Assembly (NCBI GenBank): GCA_022827885.1
Contig: JAJEIP010000080.1
Coordinates: 1 to 46,119, forward strand
Reading direction: 5' to 3'
DNA: 46,119 nt
Origin: Candidatus Poribacteria bacterium
GTDB lineage: Bacteria; Poribacteria; WGA-4E; WGA-3G
The notes under the pieces are model-generated. The model ran no database searches and was not told the origin of the DNA. It saw only the letters and a list, made by a program, of their open reading frames with translations. A program made the position numbers and the translations under genes. Positions 8,862 to 18,187 of the stretch are shown here, piece after piece. Each line of letters begins with the position of its first letter. The first letter of the stretch is position 1.

Positions 8862-9515
8862 ATGAAACGAATTGTAGAACCAGAAGTCATGGATACAGCG
8901 GAAGCCGCCGAAGCCTACGATGCGATGGAGCACGGTGAGGTTGACCAGGCTTTCGTAGATCGCGTTGTCGCGCTCGGTGCGAGCACTGGACATTTTCTCG
9001 ATGTCGGCACCGGTCCCGCACAGATTCCGATCCTCCTCGCGCAACACTGTCCCGATATCCACATCACCGCCATTGACCTCTCCGAAGAGATGCTAAAGAT
9101 AGCGAAGCGTCACGTCGCAGATGCCGGTCTCACCGATCGGATAACCCTTGAGTGCGTCGATGCTAAAACCCTACCCTACCCTGATAACACCTTTGACGGA
9201 CTCATCTCCAACAGCATTGTCCATCACATCCACGATGCGATGTCGGCACTCAAAGAGATGGGCAGAGTTGCCCGTCCGCAAGGAACAGTTCTCATCCGCG
9301 ATCTCATCCGTCCTAAAACACCCGCGGATGCGCAAGCCTTTGTAGATCTGTATGCCGCTGGCGATACCCCTTACCAACAGAAACTCTACTACGACTCCTT
9401 TCTCGCCGCGTTCACCCTTACCGAAGTCAACGAGATGCTGACACAGATGGACATGCCGGGTGCCGTTGTCGTCCAAAGCACAGATCGGCATTGGTCCATT
9501 GAGCGTGCGATTTAA
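8862..9515 (+). CDS. Class I SAM-dependent methyltransferase
   Basis: The protein has 217 residues. Motif I, FLDVGTGPAQIP near residue 46, and motif II, ITAIDLSEEML near 68, form the SAM-binding site. LPYPDNTFDGLISNSIVHHI near 105-124 is motif IV, and ARPQGTVLIRDL near 139 is the post-IV block. This is the Methyltransf_11/UbiE-like architecture. No substrate domain is present, so the acceptor is unknown. No strong ribosome site is visible upstream (gaaagacacaacaaaATG). Confidence 0.85.
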   Translation: MKRIVEPEVMDTAEAAEAYDAMEHGEVDQAFVDRVVALGASTGHFLDVGTGPAQIPILLAQHCPDIHITAIDLSEEMLKIAKRHVADAGLTDRITLECVDAKTLPYPDNTFDGLISNSIVHHIHDAMSALKEMGRVARPQGTVLIRDLIRPKTPADAQAFVDLYAAGDTPYQQKLYYDSFLAAFTLTEVNEMLTQMDMPGAVVVQSTDRHWSIERAI

Positions 9516-9523
9516 TATCCCAT

Positions 9524-9535
9524 AGGACTTACGCA
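9524..9535 (+). repeat. Solo copy of AGGACTTACGCA terminal repeat
   Basis: AGGACTTACGCA is the exact reverse complement of the right terminal repeat of the element at 22021-22104. No matching second end is visible nearby, so this may be a decayed element. It is followed by AACCTGTTAGGTT, a small hairpin. Confidence 0.4.
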
Positions 9536-9609
9536 GAGGGCTCTTTTGTAGCATAACCTGTTAGGTTGTGCAATGGGACCAGCTGCGTTTTTTCAGGATT
9601 CCGAATGGC

Positions 9610-9661
9610 TTGATATTCGCTGTGGAATATGCTAATGTATGATTGTTAAACCTTGTTTAAC
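9610..9661 (+). promoter_or_regulatory. Putative sigma70 promoter and operator-like dyad
   Basis: TTGATA (9610-9615) and TAATGT (9633-9638) are separated by 17 bp. Just downstream lies the perfect dyad GTTAAAC-ctt-GTTTAAC (9645-9661), which overlaps the expected transcription start and could bind a repressor of the large secreted-protein gene at 9702. Confidence 0.45.
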
Positions 9662-9701
9662 GAAACTACAGTCAAATTCAACATCTCTATAGGAAAACAA
9701 T

Positions 9702-12700
9702 ATGCGCCTTTTCGTCATAGCAATTCTAATTGGGATAGTCTGTATGCTCCACGCTGAACCCGCCGAGCCTGCCGAAATCACCATCCTTGATAACATTGTC
9801 CTCGTCAAAACCGACGCGTATGAAGTCCAATTTGAAAACGGCGTTATTACCCATCTCCATAACAAACTCACAGAAGAAACTTACACCTTACCTTTCAATG
9901 TTGATGGTATGCCCACGGGTATTCGCGGACGGAGTGGATTACTCAGGAGACAGGGAGGACATGTCTGGACGGACGAAATTTCGCTAACATCCGTTCGAAA
10001 AGTTGCACCATTCAAAGCAGAACTGATATTTCAGCACGGACAAAACGAAGTTCGCCTCTTCATAGCCGTCGATGAGAATACGAATGATTTACTGATTGAA
10101 CAGACAGGCATGTCCGACACAGCAGGTGTCTATGGGATTCAGTGGGGATGTGGAAATCTGGATGTCAAGGATGTAAACCTCATTCTTCCGACAGAAGGCG
10201 GACAAATTATTGATGCTACCACTCCGATCACTGCCAAAGGTTTTCAGTATCCCGGGAGTTGGGAGGTCCAACTCGCAATTCTTCAAGGGGAACAAGGCGG
10301 ATTTTTCGTTCGCAGCGCAGATGCGACCTTTCAGTTTAAAACACTCCATTATCAAAAAGATTTGGGAGAGAGTTTTGCACTCGGTTTTGAAACCCAAAAC
10401 CAGGCACCTTTCGACGCACTTACCTCCGCGAAATCTGTTGTATGGAGATTGAATACATACACTGGTGACTGGCGTGTGCCTGCGAGACAGTATCGGGATT
10501 GGATGGAACAGACCTTCGAACCGTGGCGATTGGATGAGATGCCAGCATGGGTTGGAGAGATCGGTCTGGTCGTTATCTATGTCAACCCTGGTTTGGATGT
10601 TGGCATATTAGATAAGTTAGCGGATCAGGTTGATCCCGCAAAAACCTTGCTGTATTTGAATGAGTGGCGAAAGGATGATTACGATGTTAATTATCCGGAC
10701 TATACAGCAAAGGCAAATTTTGGGGATTTCGTCAAAGCTGTACATCGGCACGGGTTTCGAGTGATGCTTCACACAAATCTGGTTGGCGTCTCGACTTATC
10801 ATCCCCTCTACGCGGAATTACAGAAATTCCAATTTCAAGATCCATGGACTGAAACCCGGCGCGGATGGTGGTGGGAACGAACAAATGCTCCCCAACGTCA
10901 CGCTTTCATAAATCTCGCGAGTTCTGCATTTAGAAAAGTCCTCGTCCAACAACTGAAAAATGTCTGGGAAAAATATGAGGTGGATGCCTTCCATTTAGAC
11001 GTTAGTCACTTTGTAGCCAATGATGCAAATGGATTGATTGAGGGATTAAACGCTGGTCAAGGGAACGTCCTAATGCACGAGGAATTGGTGAAGGCGATGC
11101 CGGGTGTTGTTTTTAGCGGTGAGCATCTGCATGAAGTCACTTTCTTCCGTGAGAGTTTCGCGCAGCGTTGGTCACTCCCACCACTATGGGATCCCACGCC
11201 ACGGGGAACCCCACACCCAATTAGTGCGTTTCTATTTTTCCCTTATACATTGCCTTACGGCTATTTGGCATTGCCTAACCCTGATGGCGGTCTACAACTT
11301 TACCAAGAATTTCTGGAATCATACGAGAAATGGGGGGTTTTACCAACGCTTACCATCTGGTCAGAGCAGGACTTGGACCCTGAACGGGTTGAAACACAAA
11401 AATTACTATCAATTGCAAGAACTTGGCAAGAATTTAGCCTGAAGTCTGACTTTGAAAAGGACTGGGAGACTGATACACTCTTCCAGTATATAGGCAAGGA
11501 TGGTGAAATCGCAACGCTCAAAGCCACAGATGGAGGGGCTACTTTTGACTTACCGCTTGGCGAGGTCGGATATGAAAGAGTCTTTGGCGTGACAGAGGTA
11601 AAAACAGATCGGAGTTTACCACATTGGCATGCTTATAACGAAACGAAGATATTTGGATTGGATCCGAGGGAATCTTATCTTTTGAGCGAAACCCCACGCG
11701 ATTTTTCTCAAGTACATATTAACACTTTACCAGAAGGTGTTTCTCTAATAGAGTCGCGTGTGACAGAAAATGCCGCTCTTTTCCGACTGGAAAAGACGGA
11801 TGTCCGTCAGGAAATTGATTTATTGGCACCGTTTCATCTTGTAAGAACAGGCATTGTCGTGAATGGACAAGAATTACCGCAGCAGAAAGGAGCTACCTTC
11901 CGACGAATTGAGGCATCCGTTTCTGGTATACGTAAACCAGCGATTGAGGCACATCCACCTTGGCAAGGTCTTATTGGTAATACATTCGGAGAATGGGAAC
12001 TCTCGTTGCCAGAGAGTCCACGCCTTCGTTTGGAATACGATATCGGGCTGCAGGATGGCTCTGAAAACTCCGACGGTGTAACCTTCATTGTTTCAGTGCA
12101 AGGCAATGAGATTTTTCGTCAACATCACAACGCGCAGAGATGGAAACATATCAATATAGATATGACTCCCTATCGTGGTCAACGTGTTAAACTGCGTTTT
12201 ACTATCACGCCAGGTCCCAAAGGAAATACAGGATGGGATTGGGCGAGGTGGGGGCAACCTAAAATCGTCTCTGAACTATCAGACACGCCTATAAAGGTAG
12301 GATTCTATCTTCCCACTGAACCGATAAGAAACGTCCCTGATACAGTGGAGAATAAAGGAAACGGACAATATTCGCTTGAAACCGAACTACTGGTACAGAT
12401 TCTTTTTTTCTTTCAGTCTGGTGCTGAAGTGGTTGCCCCATATAATTTGAGGGACACTGATTTCGTTACTGGATTGCAGTTTGAGGGTATATTCCGACTT
12501 GGGAGTGTTTGGAATTCAGGTGAACCTACTATTGCAACTATCGGTGGAGTGCAAAAGCTGAGCATCTTTGCCCATCCGCCTCCGGACGGACAAACTGTTC
12601 TCCAATTTTTACTTTCTTTGCCCAAAGCGCATGAGTTAATGTTTTCCTTTTCAATGGGCTTGCAAGATGAAAGTTGTAGTGATGGTTTATCTTTTAAGGT

Positions 12701-13223
12701 GCTGCTAAATGGACGACAGCAATTTGAACACTTTACAGATATACCCGGTTGGGTAGATGCCCATATCTCTCTTTCTGAGTTTGCGGGTGAAACTGTATTG
12801 CTGGAATTGGTAACAGACGCTGAGGAAAACCCAAATTGTGACTGGGCACATTGGGCAGATCTACTGATTACCGCTGAAGGTGCAGGGTTGGAAGCACCGA
12901 ACCGAACGGCAGAAGCGAATCAGAGTGTTAGAGAAACGAAGTTTCTCCCAAATTACCCTAACCCTTTCAATCCTGAAACATGGATTCCGTATCAGTTGGC
13001 AGAAGCCGCGGATGTAAGTGTGAACATCTACGATGTAAGTGGGCGTTTGGTCCGAACGATTTCTGTCGGATTCAAACCTATGGGATACTACCTGACACGA
13101 GAACGTGCAGCCTATTGGGATGGACGGAATGCGATAGGCGAACCTGTGTCAAGTGGGGTCTATTTTTTACAATTCATAGCGGGAGACTTCTCTGCGACCC
13201 AACGGATCGTGGTATTGAAGTAA
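9702..13223 (+). CDS. Large secreted glycoside-hydrolase-like protein with T9SS-type C-terminal module
   Basis: This 1173-residue protein has an N-terminal signal peptide (hydrophobic 3-17). The N-terminal ~270 residues form a beta-rich domain. A TIM-barrel glycosidase-like domain follows (about 285-560), with DAFHLDVSHF near 428-437 and FSGEHLHE near 471 as probable catalytic strands. This resembles DUF6259/GH101-type barrels. Two similar beta-sandwich modules lie near 770-865 and 975-1065; both contain a GLQDxxxxDG[VL][TS]F and a W[DA]WA[RH]W or DWAHWA element, so they are internal duplicates, probably carbohydrate-binding. From about residue 1084, NYPNPFNPETWIPY starts a FlgD-like/T9SS type A C-terminal module shared with the WD40 proteins at 42387 and 44407. 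It probably degrades an extracellular glycan. I am sure of secretion and the C-terminal module, less sure of the enzyme class. Confidence 0.8.
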   Translation: MRLFVIAILIGIVCMLHAEPAEPAEITILDNIVLVKTDAYEVQFENGVITHLHNKLTEETYTLPFNVDGMPTGIRGRSGLLRRQGGHVWTDEISLTSVRKVAPFKAELIFQHGQNEVRLFIAVDENTNDLLIEQTGMSDTAGVYGIQWGCGNLDVKDVNLILPTEGGQIIDATTPITAKGFQYPGSWEVQLAILQGEQGGFFVRSADATFQFKTLHYQKDLGESFALGFETQNQAPFDALTSAKSVVWRLNTYTGDWRVPARQYRDWMEQTFEPWRLDEMPAWVGEIGLVVIYVNPGLDVGILDKLADQVDPAKTLLYLNEWRKDDYDVNYPDYTAKANFGDFVKAVHRHGFRVMLHTNLVGVSTYHPLYAELQKFQFQDPWTETRRGWWWERTNAPQRHAFINLASSAFRKVLVQQLKNVWEKYEVDAFHLDVSHFVANDANGLIEGLNAGQGNVLMHEELVKAMPGVVFSGEHLHEVTFFRESFAQRWSLPPLWDPTPRGTPHPISAFLFFPYTLPYGYLALPNPDGGLQLYQEFLESYEKWGVLPTLTIWSEQDLDPERVETQKLLSIARTWQEFSLKSDFEKDWETDTLFQYIGKDGEIATLKATDGGATFDLPLGEVGYERVFGVTEVKTDRSLPHWHAYNETKIFGLDPRESYLLSETPRDFSQVHINTLPEGVSLIESRVTENAALFRLEKTDVRQEIDLLAPFHLVRTGIVVNGQELPQQKGATFRRIEASVSGIRKPAIEAHPPWQGLIGNTFGEWELSLPESPRLRLEYDIGLQDGSENSDGVTFIVSVQGNEIFRQHHNAQRWKHINIDMTPYRGQRVKLRFTITPGPKGNTGWDWARWGQPKIVSELSDTPIKVGFYLPTEPIRNVPDTVENKGNGQYSLETELLVQILFFFQSGAEVVAPYNLRDTDFVTGLQFEGIFRLGSVWNSGEPTIATIGGVQKLSIFAHPPPDGQTVLQFLLSLPKAHELMFSFSMGLQDESCSDGLSFKVLLNGRQQFEHFTDIPGWVDAHISLSEFAGETVLLELVTDAEENPNCDWAHWADLLITAEGAGLEAPNRTAEANQSVRETKFLPNYPNPFNPETWIPYQLAEAADVSVNIYDVSGRLVRTISVGFKPMGYYLTRERAAYWDGRNAIGEPVSSGVYFLQFIAGDFSATQRIVVLK

Positions 13224-13505
13224 GAATTATTTATAAGCTCCTCTGAATCTCCGACCATGCGAATTTTAAGACGAAACACTTTCTCTTATCCGCGAAATCC
13301 GTGATAATCCGTGATTCAGACAATTAACACATTTTCCTATCCTGCCCAGCTTAAAATCTTGTCCCCTTGATAAAGCGGATTGAGGGGTTTATCCTGATTC
13401 AGAGAATATTTTTTCTACACTTCCTTTTCACAAATATGTTATAATATCTATAAGTTCCCCAGGATACAAATCCAGAATTTTCGCTTTTGCATAGGAGAAA
13501 TCGCA

Positions 13506-14258
13506 ATGCCTAAAGTTACCTGTGTATTGTCGCTCTGTTTGCTTTTAATGATTGCCAACTTTAGTGTCGCCAACGTAGCAGAAGATGGACTCGTCGCTTA
13601 CTGGCCCTTTGATGAAGGCAAAGGTAAAGAAGCCATAGATGTCACAGGCAACGGACACGACGGCGAGTTTAACGGTAAGCCGAAATGGGTTGAGGGAAAA
13701 TTCGGCACCGCCCTCGAATTTAACGGGGTCGACGACCATGTCATCGTCGCAGACGATCCTGCCTTCGCAATCGAAGAAAATATCACCCTCATGGCGTGGT
13801 TCAGCCCAAACGATTCACTCACCGGTCACCGCTTAATGAGTAAAAACAACTCCATCTTCGTCATTTTCGACTTCGGCAACGCAGACAGCATCGACTTTCT
13901 CGTCAAACCCAACAATACCTTCGCGCAATCCACAACAACCGATTGGAAAGTCGGTGAATGGTATCACTTCGCAGGAACGTTCGATGGAAAGACGATGAAG
14001 GTCTACATAAACGGCGAACTCGAAGGCGACGCTGCGAATGATGTGCCAATCGCTCCCTCCGGCTTAGAACTCTGGATTGGCGGCGATGACCTCGGCAACG
14101 CCACCGACCACTTCCCGGGTAGAATTGATGAAGTGCGGCTTTATGAGAAAACATTAAGTGAAGCCGACATCCAAAAGGTCATGGAAACCCCGCAAGATGT
14201 GGAAGCGCGTGGTAAACTCGCCACAACGTGGAGTCAACTCAAGGGTGGGCTAAGATAG
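13506..14258 (+). CDS. Secreted LamG (concanavalin A-like) protein 1
   Basis: This 250-residue protein has a signal peptide (about 1-22). One LamG/laminin-G-3 fold fills the rest: VAYWPFDEGKGKEAIDVTGN near 30-50, GTALEFNGVDDHV near 68-80, WYHFAGTFDGKTMKVYINGE near 157-176 and GRIDEVRLYEKTLSEADI near 206-223. LamG domains bind glycans or proteins. The protein ends with GKLATTWSQLK plus four residues, a tail shared by all five LamG proteins here. The start has TAGGAGAAATCGCA in front. It is convergent with the membrane gene at 14266, only 7 bp away. Confidence 0.88.
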   Translation: MPKVTCVLSLCLLLMIANFSVANVAEDGLVAYWPFDEGKGKEAIDVTGNGHDGEFNGKPKWVEGKFGTALEFNGVDDHVIVADDPAFAIEENITLMAWFSPNDSLTGHRLMSKNNSIFVIFDFGNADSIDFLVKPNNTFAQSTTTDWKVGEWYHFAGTFDGKTMKVYINGELEGDAANDVPIAPSGLELWIGGDDLGNATDHFPGRIDEVRLYEKTLSEADIQKVMETPQDVEARGKLATTWSQLKGGLR

Positions 14259-14265
14259 CAACCCC

Positions 14266-15078
14266 TCAATTTCTACTGGACAGTTTCCAGATGCCCAATG
14301 TCGCAAGCAACGATAAGTTCGGAAATAGCAGTGGGGCAAACAGAGGGGCTCCATAAAGGAAGCCATCTATTTGCCCTGCTACTGAGGCTTGCAAATCCGC
14401 CGTAAGATGAAAGAAAAATCCAGCAATCCCTACGATAAAGTTGGTCCCCAACACAATCACACAGAATTTGAGCAAAAGGGGTTGGTATGGGACCAGGACG
14501 GCTGTCACTAAACTTCCAACCGCAATCGCGCTTGTGAAGACAGGTAACCACTCAAGTGGGTTGAAAAACCCGTTCTGTGCATGGTCAAAGACCGATAGGA
14601 TAAAATTTCCAAACCATCCGAATCCGGCTAAGAACACGACCCATTGTGCCCATTCTAAATCCGTATCGTGGATCATACCGTTCATGAGTAAAAGCAGGCC
14701 TATCCCTGTAAAAGCGAGTGGAGCCACAAAAGGAGCCGTGTAAACGAGGTTTTTAAGGGTCAGCTCGGAGAAAAAATGGCTGTTGAGATGAAAAAGCATG
14801 CCCGCAATGCCGATACAGATGGCACTCCAGCCAATCCCGAGGCGGCACCCGTGGGTCCATGACTTTTCTCTTCCAAGCAGGGTTAAAACGAGAAGGACGG
14901 GGGCACCCAGCGAGAAATAGAAGGGTATCCATTCCGCCCAATGCGCGAACCCATTCACTGCGTGGGCGATAAACACATCCAGTGCCAGGAACGCAAGGTT
15001 CGCGATGATGAAAATGTCAAGGAGTCTGGCAGCAAATCCGTTACGGGTTTCCAGCGTTTTCTCTAAGTTCTCCAGCAA
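14266..15078 (-). CDS. Polytopic membrane protein with internal duplication, partner of octaheme cytochrome
   Basis: This 270-residue protein has about seven or eight TM helices and two related halves. Half one has NGFAHWAEWIPFYFS, then GIAGMLFHLNSHF, then YTAPFVAPL. Half two has NGFFNPLEWLPVFTS, then GIAGFFFHLTADL, then YGAPLFAPL. The repeated FHL histidines in TM regions could ligate b-type heme; this is inference. The start is TTG at 15078, preceded by GGAG in the cytochrome coding sequence, and the two genes overlap by 38 bp. Tight coupling suggests that it serves as the membrane quinone-linked partner of the HAO-like cytochrome, a role filled by NapC/NrfH-type proteins in some other bacteria. 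I do not recognise the family. Confidence 0.75.
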   Translation of the reverse strand: MLENLEKTLETRNGFAARLLDIFIIANLAFLALDVFIAHAVNGFAHWAEWIPFYFSLGAPVLLVLTLLGREKSWTHGCRLGIGWSAICIGIAGMLFHLNSHFFSELTLKNLVYTAPFVAPLAFTGIGLLLLMNGMIHDTDLEWAQWVVFLAGFGWFGNFILSVFDHAQNGFFNPLEWLPVFTSAIAVGSLVTAVLVPYQPLLLKFCVIVLGTNFIVGIAGFFFHLTADLQASVAGQIDGFLYGAPLFAPLLFPNLSLLATLGIWKLSSRN

Positions 15079-16276
15079 TTTTTTTCAACTCCGTCATCTT
15101 TAACAAAAGTTCGTAATTCCCGTGCCATTGAACAAAATCGGCACCACCCATGAATGCACCGTGTTTGGCGGTTCGACCATAGTAGTGCCACAGATCAAAG
15201 TAGAGGAATTCGATGGGTTCATCAAAAGAGGTTTCGGTTAGTAATCCTTCTTCACGAAGGGATTTCATCAACGCTGTGGCTTCTCTAATTTTTTCGTTGG
15301 TATCAGCGACAACACCTTCAGCTTCCTGATAAAATTTTTCGACTTGCGACCGCGCGTGGCACTTTAAGCAGGTCTCCTGCATTGTATCTTGTCCCTGTTG
15401 ATAGGTCGGACGTTTGTCGGAGACAGCTGCAAATAGCCAATATGAAAGTCTTTCGGTTGTATCGTGTGTTACATTCAATCCGTCTAAGCCGCTTAAGTGG
15501 CATGTCACACATGTTGGGACCGACATATCCGCTGTGGTGAGTATTTTCGGAGGTGCTTTGAGATTCATGTCTGCTTTTTGTGCGTTATAAAGCACTCCAT
15601 GCTTAGATTCGTGATAGATTTCAATTTGTGAGTGGTCTGGTCCCATGTGGCATTGTCCGCAAGTTTCCGGTTCCCGTGCCAAAGCGATAGAGGTGGAGTG
15701 GCGAGCATGGCATGCTGTACAACTGCCGATAGAGCCATCAGCGTTTGGTTTACCTATATCATGGCATCCCAAACATCCGACGTTAATGGCACTTTCGCCT
15801 TCCGTAACTGCCAATTGATTTGCAGGACGATTTACGGCGCCTTTATGGTATTTCTCAGCGAAGGCGATCTGTTCTGCAGTGAAGTCTCTCGCGCCTGACA
15901 CCGCTGCCCAAGCCGGTGCCGCGTGCCGACTTCGGAGGAATTGCGTATACTCCGTTGCGTGGCATTCACTGCAATTCTTCGCTGTCAGATGCTTGGCGAT
16001 AGTAAACCCTTTGTGTGCTTGTGTTTCTTGATTTTCGACGGCTCTGTGACAATCTAAGCAGGTGACACCCTCTTTTGCGTGCTCACTGCGTTCAAATTGG
16101 TGAATAATTGCCGCTGTCTCGCGGCGGTGGCACGCCGCACACTTTCCTGTCGCTCGCACAAAATCGGCACTGGGTTGACTTGTTTCCGTAATTGGACGTT
16201 TCGCATTGAAAATCAGGGCGACGACAATCAGGGATGTCCCCAAAAAAACAGAAATGAAGATAGATTTGAATGACAT
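15041..16276 (-). CDS. Octaheme c-type cytochrome, hydroxylamine oxidoreductase (HAO)-like
   Basis: This 411-residue protein has an N-terminal signal or anchor helix (about 5-23) and exactly eight CxxCH heme motifs, starting at residues 46, 73, 102, 168, 186, 206, 256 and 303. The C-terminal helical region with HGAFMGGADFVQWHGNYE near residue 385 is characteristic of the HAO family, in which this part carries the crosslinking Tyr in oxidative enzymes. The protein acts in the periplasm on nitrogen compounds (hydroxylamine oxidation, or nitrite or hydroxylamine reduction). Whether it is the oxidative or reductive type cannot be settled without alignment. GAGGA lies ahead of the ATG. It is followed by the overlapping membrane protein gene. 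Confidence 0.85.
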   Translation of the reverse strand: MSFKSIFISVFLGTSLIVVALIFNAKRPITETSQPSADFVRATGKCAACHRRETAAIIHQFERSEHAKEGVTCLDCHRAVENQETQAHKGFTIAKHLTAKNCSECHATEYTQFLRSRHAAPAWAAVSGARDFTAEQIAFAEKYHKGAVNRPANQLAVTEGESAINVGCLGCHDIGKPNADGSIGSCTACHARHSTSIALAREPETCGQCHMGPDHSQIEIYHESKHGVLYNAQKADMNLKAPPKILTTADMSVPTCVTCHLSGLDGLNVTHDTTERLSYWLFAAVSDKRPTYQQGQDTMQETCLKCHARSQVEKFYQEAEGVVADTNEKIREATALMKSLREEGLLTETSFDEPIEFLYFDLWHYYGRTAKHGAFMGGADFVQWHGNYELLLKMTELKKIAGELRENAGNP

Positions 16277-16340
16277 CTTGATTTTTCCTCAAAAATTTGT
16301 TAAAATAATTTGACAAAAAGGTAGATTTACGGAGACACGC

Positions 16341-16481
16341 ATGTCAACACTTACCGCACAAACACATCTGAGTCCTTTGAACATCTTGAAGATATGCTAC
16401 CACTTGCTTCAATTGAATGCACGTTGTCTTTGCGTGCCATCTACAGACGCGTCATGTTCAACGCCTCATAAAATAGTATAG
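16341..16481 (+). CDS. Small Cys-containing ORF (46 aa), paralogue of the ORF at 19623
   Basis: An ATG preceded by GGAG at spacing 6 opens a 46-residue ORF. The shared 15-nt leader GAGACACGCATGTCA and the C-terminal pattern C-x3-L-L/F-Q-x5-C-x-C plus TDAS are found again in the ORF at 19623. It lies 50 bp upstream of gpmI and is divergent from the cytochrome gene. It could be a real small protein, a translated leader, or a repeat that happens to be open. Function unknown. Confidence 0.4.
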   Translation: MSTLTAQTHLSPLNILKICYHLLQLNARCLCVPSTDASCSTPHKIV

Positions 16482-16531
16482 CATGATTAAAACGGAATTT
16501 CACATACATCGGCAATTAAGAAGGAATTTAC

Positions 16532-18154
16532 ATGACATCCCAGCAGAAACGCCCCGTCGTTCTCATCATTCGAGACGGCTGGGGCAATAATCCGTATCCC
16601 GAATTCCAGCACGCGAACGCCGTTCATCTCGCACAGACACCCGTAGATGACTGGCTTCGACAGAACTATCCAAACGTCCAAATCCATACCTCCGGCGAAG
16701 ATGTCGGTTTACCCCCGGGGGTCATCGGCAACAGTGAAGTCGGGCATCAGAACATCGGGGCAGGGCGCATCGTGAATCAGGAACTCCTCCGTATCAGCAC
16801 TATGATCCGTTCCGGCGAGTTTGCTCAGAATCAAGTGCTTTTGGACGCAATCGCGCATGCCAAAAAGCACGGAACACATCTCCACCTCATGGGGTTGGCA
16901 AGCGACGCGGGTGTTCACAGTTCACTTGAACATCTATATGGGCTCCTCACACTCGCTAAGGCGAACGGACTCAAATCTGACCAAGTTCTAATTCACAATT
17001 TCAGCGATGGACGCGACTGCCAGCCAGACCTCGGTATCCAATTCTGTGAGCAGATTGAAGCAAAGTTGAAAGAGATAGGCATTGGACAGATAGCCTCCGT
17101 TGTCGGGCGCTATTACGCAATGGATCGGGATGACCGATGGGAACGCGTCGAAGTGGCGTATCGTCTCCTAACCGAGGGAACCGACAACCATGTTGCCGCC
17201 GCTGCAGATGCCTATCGGGACTATTACGACACCCCTGATGACACCAATCGTAAGGGCGATGAATTCGTTCGTCCGTCCGTAGTCGTTGGACGCGATGGCA
17301 AGCCACTCCCGCGTATTACTGACGGAGATGCCGTCATTTTCTATAACTTCCGCGGGGATCGACCCAGAGAACTCACGAAAGCCTTTTGTCTTGATGAATT
17401 CCCGTTTCAAGCAGAAGGGAAAGACGGGGTCACGCGACAGATGGGCTTTAAACGGAATTGCAAACCTGACGTTAAATTTGTCACAATGACCGAGTACGAA
17501 CGCGGGATGCCTGTCGAAGCCGCTGTCAAAAAACCACCCAAGATGCGGAATACACTCGGTGCTTATGTGAGCGAGATGGGACTGACGCAGTTCCGATGCG
17601 CGGAGACTGAGAAATTCCCACACGTTACCTTCTTTTTCAACGACTACCGAGATGAACCCTACAGAGGCGAGGATCGTCAAATTATCGCCTCGCCACGTGA
17701 CGTGACGACCTACGACCAGAAACCCGAGATGTCCGCACCGGGTGTGACGGCGGAGATGTTGCGTCGTATCGCTTCCGACACATACGACTTGATGGTGCTC
17801 AACTATGCCAACGGCGACATGGTGGGGCATACCGGTTCGCTCTCAGCCGCTATCAAGGCAGTTGAGGCAGTTGATGTAGGGGTCGGAAAAATCGTTGATG
17901 CTGTGCTTAAAAAGGACGGTGCGCTTATCGTCACCGCAGACCACGGGAACTGTGAGCAGATGGTTGATCCAGAGACCGGTGGTATTCATACCGCACATAC
18001 CACATACGATGTAGATCTCATCGTTGTTGATAATCAACGCAAAGGACAGCAACTCCGTGCGGGCGGACGGCTTGCCGACATTGCACCAACAACGCTCCAC
18101 CTTCTCGGTTTGGCACAACCTTCTGAAATGACAGGTGAATCCTTAGTGCCATAA
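16532..18154 (+). CDS. gpmI: 2,3-bisphosphoglycerate-independent phosphoglycerate mutase
   Basis: This 540-residue protein belongs to the alkaline-phosphatase superfamily; it interconverts 3- and 2-phosphoglycerate in glycolysis using two Mn ions. Conserved blocks are all present: IIRDGWG near 12-18, GNSEVGH with the nucleophile Ser68, HNFSDGRD near 150, GRYYAMDRDDRWERV near 190, YNFRGDRPREL near 270, NGDMVGHTG near 430 and TADHGNCEQM near 470. It is slightly longer than the usual ~510 residues. AAGGAA precedes the ATG. It probably heads a transcription unit with the small TM gene and prs. Confidence 0.95.
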   Translation: MTSQQKRPVVLIIRDGWGNNPYPEFQHANAVHLAQTPVDDWLRQNYPNVQIHTSGEDVGLPPGVIGNSEVGHQNIGAGRIVNQELLRISTMIRSGEFAQNQVLLDAIAHAKKHGTHLHLMGLASDAGVHSSLEHLYGLLTLAKANGLKSDQVLIHNFSDGRDCQPDLGIQFCEQIEAKLKEIGIGQIASVVGRYYAMDRDDRWERVEVAYRLLTEGTDNHVAAAADAYRDYYDTPDDTNRKGDEFVRPSVVVGRDGKPLPRITDGDAVIFYNFRGDRPRELTKAFCLDEFPFQAEGKDGVTRQMGFKRNCKPDVKFVTMTEYERGMPVEAAVKKPPKMRNTLGAYVSEMGLTQFRCAETEKFPHVTFFFNDYRDEPYRGEDRQIIASPRDVTTYDQKPEMSAPGVTAEMLRRIASDTYDLMVLNYANGDMVGHTGSLSAAIKAVEAVDVGVGKIVDAVLKKDGALIVTADHGNCEQMVDPETGGIHTAHTTYDVDLIVVDNQRKGQQLRAGGRLADIAPTTLHLLGLAQPSEMTGESLVP

Positions 18155-18187
18155 TAGCATTTACACAGTTTAGGGAGGAATCTCTGA

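Noticed and set aside
17168-17830. 220-codon open frame antisense to gpmI
   Set aside because: It is opposite to conserved gpmI catalytic blocks; a shadow of codon use.
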